Source: CAZKTO01 sp964555685 (GTDB taxonomy: Bacteria; Chloroflexota; Dehalococcoidia; SHYB01). Taken from it: a stretch of DNA of 35,983 nucleotides. Every line of letters starts with the position of its first letter. The first letter of the stretch is position 1. A program made the translations under genes and the position numbers. Shown in pieces: positions 31,635 through 35,983 of this stretch. The notes beneath the pieces are model-generated. The model was given only the letters and a program-made list of their open reading frames with translations. It made no database searches and had not been told where the DNA came from. The stretch spans positions 1 to 35,983 of the forward strand of contig CAZKTO010000026.1 in assembly GCA_964555685.1 (NCBI GenBank), read 5' to 3'.

Positions 31635-32534
31635 ATGACTGAGCGAAAGCCCAAGGTCGGGTTTATTGGAGCGGGGCGGCTGGCCTCGGTGCTGGCGCCC
31701 GCGCTAGAGCGGAGCGGCTACACCGTCCACGCCGTGACGAGCCGCAGCGCCCCGTCGGCGCGCCGGCTGGCCGCTCTTCTGGACCGCCGCCCCAGGGTCT
31801 GCGCCACGGCTCAGGCGGTGGCCGGTGCGTGCGACCTGGTCTTCATCACGACGCCCGACGACGCCATCGCGCGGGTGGCCGGCTCGGTCCGGTGGCGCCC
31901 AGGGCAGGCAGCCGTGCACACCAGCGGCGCCCTGACCACGGAGGCTCTGGCCCCCGTCCGGGCGGCTGGAGGCTCCGCGGGCGGCTTCCACCCGCTCCAG
32001 ACCTTCGCGGCCCCAGGGCCGGGGAAGCTCGCGGGCGCGACGGTCGCCATCGAGGCCGGCGGGCCCCTGGGCGAGCTCCTCGAGCGCATGGCCGCGGACC
32101 TGGGCTGCCGGCCCATCCGGATCCGGCCGGAGAACAAGGCCCTCTATCATGTGAGCGGCGTGCTGGCCTCGAACTACATCGTCGCGCTGGCTGGCGCGGC
32201 GGCGAGTCTCCTGGAGGAGCAGGGTCTGCCCAGGCAGCGGGCCCTCGAGGCCCTGTTGCCTCTCCTGCGGGAGAGCGTCGCGAATCTGGAACGGCAGGGC
32301 CTGCCCGGCAGCCTCACGGGGCCCGTGGCCCGGGGCGACGCCGGCACCATCGCCAGGCACCTGGAGGAGCTGTCGCGGCGCGCGCCGCACCTGCTCCCAG
32401 CCTACCGAGCACTAGGACTCTTGGCCCTGCCCATCGCGCAGGAACGGCGAGAGATCGACGAGGTCACGGCGAAGCGCATCCATGGGCTCCTGTCCGCGAG
32501 CCCAGGCCGCGTCACCCAGGAGGTTCGCGCATGA
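31635..32534 (+). CDS. Rossmann-like/DUF2520 oxidoreductase, putative ketopantoate reductase
   Basis: The 299-residue protein has an N-terminal NADP-binding Rossmann fold (KVGFIGAGRLASVLAPALER). The DUF2520 helical domain follows (about 125-285), with FHPLQTFAAP, NKALYHVSGVLASNYIVALA and GPVARGDAGTIARHLEEL. Proteins of this build are often next to panB, panC and panD and could take the place of PanE, the NADPH-dependent ketopantoate reductase. No panE is seen here, and the window's operon otherwise has all of the pathway. ATG 31635 follows the previous stop by one base. The stop overlaps panD as ATGA. Confidence 0.75.
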   Translation: MTERKPKVGFIGAGRLASVLAPALERSGYTVHAVTSRSAPSARRLAALLDRRPRVCATAQAVAGACDLVFITTPDDAIARVAGSVRWRPGQAAVHTSGALTTEALAPVRAAGGSAGGFHPLQTFAAPGPGKLAGATVAIEAGGPLGELLERMAADLGCRPIRIRPENKALYHVSGVLASNYIVALAGAAASLLEEQGLPRQRALEALLPLLRESVANLERQGLPGSLTGPVARGDAGTIARHLEELSRRAPHLLPAYRALGLLALPIAQERREIDEVTAKRIHGLLSASPGRVTQEVRA

Positions 32535-32911
32535 GGACGATGCTCAAGAGCAAGCTGCACCGGGCGACGGTCACGGACGCCAACGTCAGCTACGAGGGCA
32601 GCATCACCATCGACCCGGTGCTGATGAAGGCCGCCGATATCCTGCCCTACGAGCAGGTCCACGTTCTCTCGGTGGACAACGGCGCCCGGCTCCAGACCTA
32701 CGCCATCGAGGGCGAGGCCGGCTCGGGCGAGGTCTGCGTCAACGGCGCGGCGGCCCTCCTCATCGGCAAGGGTCACCGGGTCATCATCCTCGCCTACCAG
32801 ACCGTGGACTCCCTGGAGGCGGGGTACCACAAGCCCCGCCTGGTCTATGTGAACGAGCGGAACAAGATCGTGCCGAGTCCTCAGGAGCGCGTCCTCGACG
32901 CCGCGTCCTAG
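32531..32911 (+). CDS. panD: Aspartate 1-decarboxylase
   Basis: The 126-residue protein matches PanD length. It has the self-processing site G23-S24 in VSYEGSITID, where cleavage creates the pyruvoyl cofactor, the active-site lysine in MLKSKLHRATVT, and the Tyr in DNGARLQTYAIEG. It makes beta-alanine for pantothenate in the cytoplasm. ATG 32531 overlaps the upstream stop; ATG 32540 is an alternative. The next gene, panB, follows after a repeat of family C. Confidence 0.95.
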   Translation: MRTMLKSKLHRATVTDANVSYEGSITIDPVLMKAADILPYEQVHVLSVDNGARLQTYAIEGEAGSGEVCVNGAAALLIGKGHRVIILAYQTVDSLEAGYHKPRLVYVNERNKIVPSPQERVLDAAS

Positions 32912-32951
32912 CCGGCCCCGACGGGCCGGGGCGCCCCCGGGAGGGGGCTAC

Positions 32952-32991
32952 AATCCCTTCCCCCGCAGACGGGGGAAGGTTAGGATGGGGG
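32952..32991. repeat. Hairpin repeat family C, copy 1
   Basis: The unit has the hairpin CCTTCCCCC-GCAGAC-GGGGGAAGG, followed by TTAGGATGGGG. It lies just before panB and ends nine bases before its ATG, so it may influence ribosome access. An almost identical unit is at 35872-35911. Confidence 0.75.
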
Positions 32992-33000
32992 AGGCGAGCC

Positions 33001-33837
33001 ATGCGTATCACCATCGACAAGGTCCAGCAGATGAAGGCGAGCCGCGAGAAGATCGTCATGCTCACCGCCTACGACTACCCCACCGCCAGGATCGTGGACG
33101 CGGCCGGCGTGCCCATCATCCTCGTGGGCGATAGCCTGGGCATGGTGGTGCTGGGCTATGAGACCACCATCCCCGTGACCATGGACGAGATGCTCCACCA
33201 CATCAAGGCCGTGGTGCGTGGGAGCCGGCAGGCCCTGGTGGTGGGCGACCTGCCGTTCCTCTCGTACCAGGTCGGCGTCTCGGAGGCGCTGCGCAACGCC
33301 GGGCGCTTCCTCCAGGAGGGCGGCTGCCAGGCGGTGAAGCTGGAGGGCGGCGAGCGGTCCGCGGAGACGGTGCGGGCGCTCGTGACCAACGGCATTCCAG
33401 TCATGGGCCACATCGGGCTCACGCCCCAGTCGGTGAACCAGCTCAGCGGCTTCCGGGTCCAGGGCAAGACGCCCAGGGCGGCGGTCCAGCTCCTGCACGA
33501 CGCCCGCGCCCTCAGCGAGGCGGGCGCCTTCTCCATCGTTCTGGAGTCCATCCCCGCGCCCCTGGCCAAGGTCATCACCGAGCGCATCAGCGTCCCCACC
33601 ATCGGCATCGGCGCCGGGCCCTACTGCGACGGCCAGGTCCAGGTGCTCCACGATCTCCTGGGCCTCTGCACCGACTTCGTGCCCAAACACGCCAAGCAGT
33701 ACGCCCGCCTCGGGGACGTCATCAGGACCGCCGTGGCCGACTACGCCCGCGAGGTGCGCGCCGGCGCCTTCCCCTCGGCCAGCGAGAGCTATGGCCTCGA
33801 CCAGTCTCTCGCGCAAGAGCTGGCCCAGCTCGTCTGA
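33001..33837 (+). CDS. panB: 3-methyl-2-oxobutanoate hydroxymethyltransferase
   Basis: The 278-residue TIM-barrel protein has the PanB signatures: MLTAYDYPTARIVDAAGVP, VGDSLGMVVLGYETTIPVTM with the metal-binding Asp, VKLEGGE, PVMGHIGLTPQSVN and the catalytic Glu in VLESIPAPLA. It adds a hydroxymethyl group from methylene-tetrahydrofolate to ketoisovalerate, giving ketopantoate. ATG 33001 follows GGGGGAGGCGAGCC. panC starts three bases after its stop. Confidence 0.96.
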   Translation: MRITIDKVQQMKASREKIVMLTAYDYPTARIVDAAGVPIILVGDSLGMVVLGYETTIPVTMDEMLHHIKAVVRGSRQALVVGDLPFLSYQVGVSEALRNAGRFLQEGGCQAVKLEGGERSAETVRALVTNGIPVMGHIGLTPQSVNQLSGFRVQGKTPRAAVQLLHDARALSEAGAFSIVLESIPAPLAKVITERISVPTIGIGAGPYCDGQVQVLHDLLGLCTDFVPKHAKQYARLGDVIRTAVADYAREVRAGAFPSASESYGLDQSLAQELAQLV

Positions 33838-33840
33838 CCC

Positions 33841-34683
33841 GTGCAGACCTGCCACACCATCGCCGGCCTGCGGTGCGAGCGCTCGCGCCTGCGCGGCGAC
33901 GTGGGGCTCGTCCCCACCATGGGCTACCTGCACCAGGGGCATCTGGCCCTCGTGCGGCGCGCCAAGGCCGAGAACGCGGCCGTGGCCGTCTCCATCTTCG
34001 TCAACCCGGCGCAGTTCGGGCCCCATGAGGACCTCGCCGCCTACCCCCGCGATCTGGAACGGGACCTTTCGATGCTCCGGGAGGCGGGCGTGGACCTCGT
34101 CTTCAACCCCGCGCCGGAAGAGATGTATCCCGCCGGCCACAGCACGTTCATCGAGACGGGCCCCGTGGCCGAGCCCCTGGAAGGCGCGCGCCGGCCGGGC
34201 CACTTCCGCGGCGTGGCGACGGTCGTCGCCAAGCTGTTCAACATCGTCCAGCCCGCCCGGGCCTACTTCGGCCAGAAGGACGCCCAGCAGGTGCAGGTCA
34301 TCAAGCGCATGGCCCGCGATCTGGACTTCCCATTGGAGATCGTCGTGGTACCCACCGTCCGCGAGCCCGGCGGCCTGGCCATGAGCAGCCGCAACGTCTA
34401 CCTGGGCCCCGCCGAGCGCACCGCGGCCCTCTGCCTCTACCGGGGCCTCTCGGCGGCGCAGCGGCGCTGGGCCCAGGGTGAGCGCGACGCCGAGGGACTG
34501 CGCCGCACCGCCCGCGAGCCCATCGAGGCCGAGCCCCTGGCCGTCATCGACTACCTCTCCGTGGCCGATGCCGAGCGCCTCACCGAACTCGAAGGGCGCA
34601 TCGCAGGCCCGGCGCTGCTGTCGCTGGCGGTGCGCATCGGCACGACGCGGCTCATCGACAATGTCGTCCTCGGCGGGGCGTGA
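33841..34683 (+). CDS. panC: Pantothenate synthetase
   Basis: The 280-residue protein has the nucleotidyl-transferase motifs of PanC: VGLVPTMGYLHQGHLALV (HxGH-type), SIFVNPAQFGPHEDLAAYPR, YFGQKDAQQ and the MSSRNVYL loop corresponding to KMSKS. It joins pantoate and beta-alanine with ATP. GTG 33841 is three bases past the panB stop and directly opens the protein, so translation coupling is likely. It is the last gene of the operon. Confidence 0.96.
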   Translation: MQTCHTIAGLRCERSRLRGDVGLVPTMGYLHQGHLALVRRAKAENAAVAVSIFVNPAQFGPHEDLAAYPRDLERDLSMLREAGVDLVFNPAPEEMYPAGHSTFIETGPVAEPLEGARRPGHFRGVATVVAKLFNIVQPARAYFGQKDAQQVQVIKRMARDLDFPLEIVVVPTVREPGGLAMSSRNVYLGPAERTAALCLYRGLSAAQRRWAQGERDAEGLRRTAREPIEAEPLAVIDYLSVADAERLTELEGRIAGPALLSLAVRIGTTRLIDNVVLGGA

Positions 34684-35097
34684 TGCCCGGACGCGGCTTT
34701 GCACCAAATGTCATTCTGAGCCCCGACCTGTCGGGGCGAAGAATCTGGGGGCGGGGCGATCCCAACAGAGAACCACACCACCCCAGACCCGGAGTTTACC
34801 CTGAGTCTGCCGAAGGGCGGAGTTTACCCTGAGCGCAGCCGAAGGAGACTCAGAGCCTGCCCCGAGTCCACCGAGGGGGCGAACGGATGGGTTTCCGTTC
34901 GTGGTGAGCCCTTCGGCAAGCTCAGGGGAGGCCCTGTCGAACCACGAGAGGCGAGAGGTCCCGCCGGATAATGCAATTGCCCTGGCGTGTAAGCTAGAGA
35001 GGCGGCCTCATCACGGCCCCTCACACCTCCTCTCCCCTGGCGGGAGGGGAAAGAGGAGAGGGGGATTTGGCCACCCTCACCCTGGACCCCAAGCATC
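34684..35097. repeat. Repeat-filled gap between panC and surE
   Basis: No gene is seen in these 414 bases. The order is: a perfect palindrome GCCCCGACCTGTCGGGGC (34720-34737); two tandem units GGAGTTTACCCTGAG...CCGAAGG (about 34791-34817 and 34819-34845); and a long hairpin whose arms TTCGTGGT (34898-34905) and ACCACGAG (34941-34948) enclose an inner GAGC/GCTC stem. Further downstream comes a CCTCTCCCCTGGCGGGAGGGG hairpin region near 35026-35050. Such CTGAG...CGAAGG and GTGGTGAGC repeats are common in environmental genomes. A CCC...GGG hairpin may end the pantothenate transcript. Confidence 0.6.
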
Positions 35098-35904
35098 ATG
35101 AACATCGTCGTCACCAACGATGACGGGCTGCACACACCGGGCATCTGGGCCTTGGCCAAGGCCCTGTGCGAGGTGGGCGCCGTCAGCGTCGTCGCGCCGG
35201 ATCGGGAGCAGAGCGGCGTGGGCATGGGGCTGAGCTTCACGAACCCGGTCAAGGTGTCGGAGGCGATCCCGCGCATCGCGGGCGTCAAGACGCTGCTCGT
35301 CGAGGGCACGCCGGCCGATAGCGTCATCCTGGCCGTTCAGGGGCTCACGCCCTCGCCCGTCGGCCTCGTCGTGTCCGGCATCAACGAGGGTGGGAACACC
35401 GGCATGAACGTGCTCGTCTCCGGGACGGTGGGGGCGGCCTTCCAGGCGCACCTATGGAACGTCCCCGCCATCGCCGTCTCGGTGGCAGCGATCAAGGACT
35501 TCGTCTTCGAGCCGGCTGCCAAGGTCGCGCAGGTGCTGGCCCAGATGTTCCGGGACGGCACCCTGAGCGGGCCGATGCTCCTGAACGTCAACCTGCCGAA
35601 CGTCCCGATAGACCAGATCGAGGGCGTGCGCATCACGAGGCTCGCGCGGGGCCGCTACCAGGAGACGCTGGAGAAGGTCAACTCCCACAGGCCCAACTAC
35701 TACTGGGTGGCGCGGGGCCGGGCCGATTGGGACGTGGAGGAGGGGACGGACATCTGGGCCGTCCGCAACAGATACATCTCCATCACGCCGCTCCACATCG
35801 ACCTCACGTCAGATGTCATCGCGCCGGTGATGTCCGAGTTCGCGCCGGCGATCTTCGAGGCGTTCAAGCTGCAATCCCTTCCCCCGCAGGCGGGGGAAGG
35901 TTAG
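35098..35904 (+). CDS. surE: 5'/3'-nucleotidase SurE
   Basis: The 268-residue protein has the SurE metal and active-site motifs: VVTNDDGLHTPG (N7, D8, D9), VVAPDREQSGVGMG with the conserved Ser, LVEGTPADSVILAV and VVSGINEGGNTGMN. It removes phosphate from nucleoside monophosphates. The last residues (KLQSLPPQAGEG) are translated from a family C repeat (35872-35911), so the natural C-terminus was probably altered by insertion of the repeat. ATG 35098 directly starts the first strand. Confidence 0.94.
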   Translation: MNIVVTNDDGLHTPGIWALAKALCEVGAVSVVAPDREQSGVGMGLSFTNPVKVSEAIPRIAGVKTLLVEGTPADSVILAVQGLTPSPVGLVVSGINEGGNTGMNVLVSGTVGAAFQAHLWNVPAIAVSVAAIKDFVFEPAAKVAQVLAQMFRDGTLSGPMLLNVNLPNVPIDQIEGVRITRLARGRYQETLEKVNSHRPNYYWVARGRADWDVEEGTDIWAVRNRYISITPLHIDLTSDVIAPVMSEFAPAIFEAFKLQSLPPQAGEG

Positions 35905-35911
35905 GATGGGG
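35872..35911. repeat. Hairpin repeat family C, copy 2, overlapping the surE 3' end
   Basis: CCTTCCCCC-GCAGGC-GGGGGAAGG then TTAGGATGGGG is the same as copy 1 except for one loop base. The surE stop TAG (35902-35904) lies inside the element. The last bases of the window (35912-35983) hold a degenerate GCCCCGAC palindrome and GC-rich repeat pieces, without a gene. Confidence 0.8.
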
Positions 35912-35983
35912 GCGTGTACCCCCACAGGTCGGGGCGGGCGGAAAGCGGCCCCCCGCCGCAGGCGGGGGCTCCGGAGGCGTTTG

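Noticed and set aside
30602..31654. A 350-codon minus open frame opposite the P1 hydrolase
   Set aside because: Same reason; the + protein has clear family motifs throughout and the minus product has none.
32980..34707. A 575-codon open frame on minus opposite panB and panC
   Set aside because: It is a composition shadow of high-GC coding sequence: the + strand holds two full, well-conserved enzymes and the minus translation is low-complexity Gly/Ala/Asp/His without a recognisable fold.
34684..35097. CRISPR-like array
   Set aside because: The repeated units differ, are adjacent or palindromic, and have no regular spacers or cas genes.

Overview
The window is a high-GC, gene-dense bacterial chromosome segment. 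Its gene content (caa3-type cytochrome c oxidase with haem A and Ccm cytochrome c maturation genes, CcmI-like and DUF2520 proteins, a MshA-like glycosyltransferase, and many short palindromic intergenic repeats) is most like an aerobic Chloroflexota lineage related to Dehalococcoidia. That placement is inference from content and style, since no marker gene settles it. A 37-base run of N shows a draft or metagenome assembly.

Layout. (1) 1-3605: end of threonine synthase, GTP cyclohydrolase I, a FemAB/CelD-type GNAT protein and a GT4 glycosyltransferase, tightly packed on +. (2) About 3690-6160: a visibly AT-richer insert with two convergent genes. One is an AbiJ-like abortive-infection protein with a HEPN-type R-x6-H motif; the other is a DUF6602-like protein with a D...E-x-K nuclease-like signature. 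tRNA 3'-end-like sequences in inverted orientation flank the first gene. (3) 6173-7141: a tandem-GNAT acetyltransferase. (4) 7310-15974: an eleven-gene + operon of cytochrome c maturation: CopD-like, ccmE, ccmF, ccmH, ccmI, a secreted/anchored protein, ccmA, ccmB, ccmC, a ccmD-like small gene, and arsenite methyltransferase arsM. No ccmG is present. (5) 16068-18974: ctaG, a His-rich membrane-anchored protein and an SDR epimerase. (6) 19097-24024 on minus: caa3 oxidase ctaC-ctaD-ctaE-ctaF plus a monohaem lipoprotein, with a good promoter at 24109-24137. (7) 24366-26902 on minus: a small unknown protein, an MfnB-like enzyme fused to a TusA-like domain, an assembly gap, and a DapA-family lyase. 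(8) 27132-29016: ctaB and ctaA, completing haem A supply for the oxidase. (9) 29200-30228: a D-2-hydroxyacid dehydrogenase. (10) 30441-34683: a probable attenuator leader followed by a P1/DmpA-ThnT-family hydrolase, a DUF2520 putative ketopantoate reductase, panD, panB and panC. (11) 35098-35904: surE.

Genes work together in three blocks: Ccm and caa3 assembly (haem export and attachment, haem A synthesis, copper/CtaG, oxidase structural genes), a pantothenate block, and a small defence-like insert. The most striking non-coding signal is the leader at about 30476-30627. It has a full intrinsic terminator, and an upstream 8-base segment can pair perfectly with bases overlapping the terminator's 5' arm, as expected for an attenuator or riboswitch in front of the pantothenate operon. 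Several families of short inverted-repeat elements are spread through the window and in places supply the ends of coding sequences. One is an 18-base GCCCCGAC-NN-GTCGGGGC palindrome found both inside and between genes.
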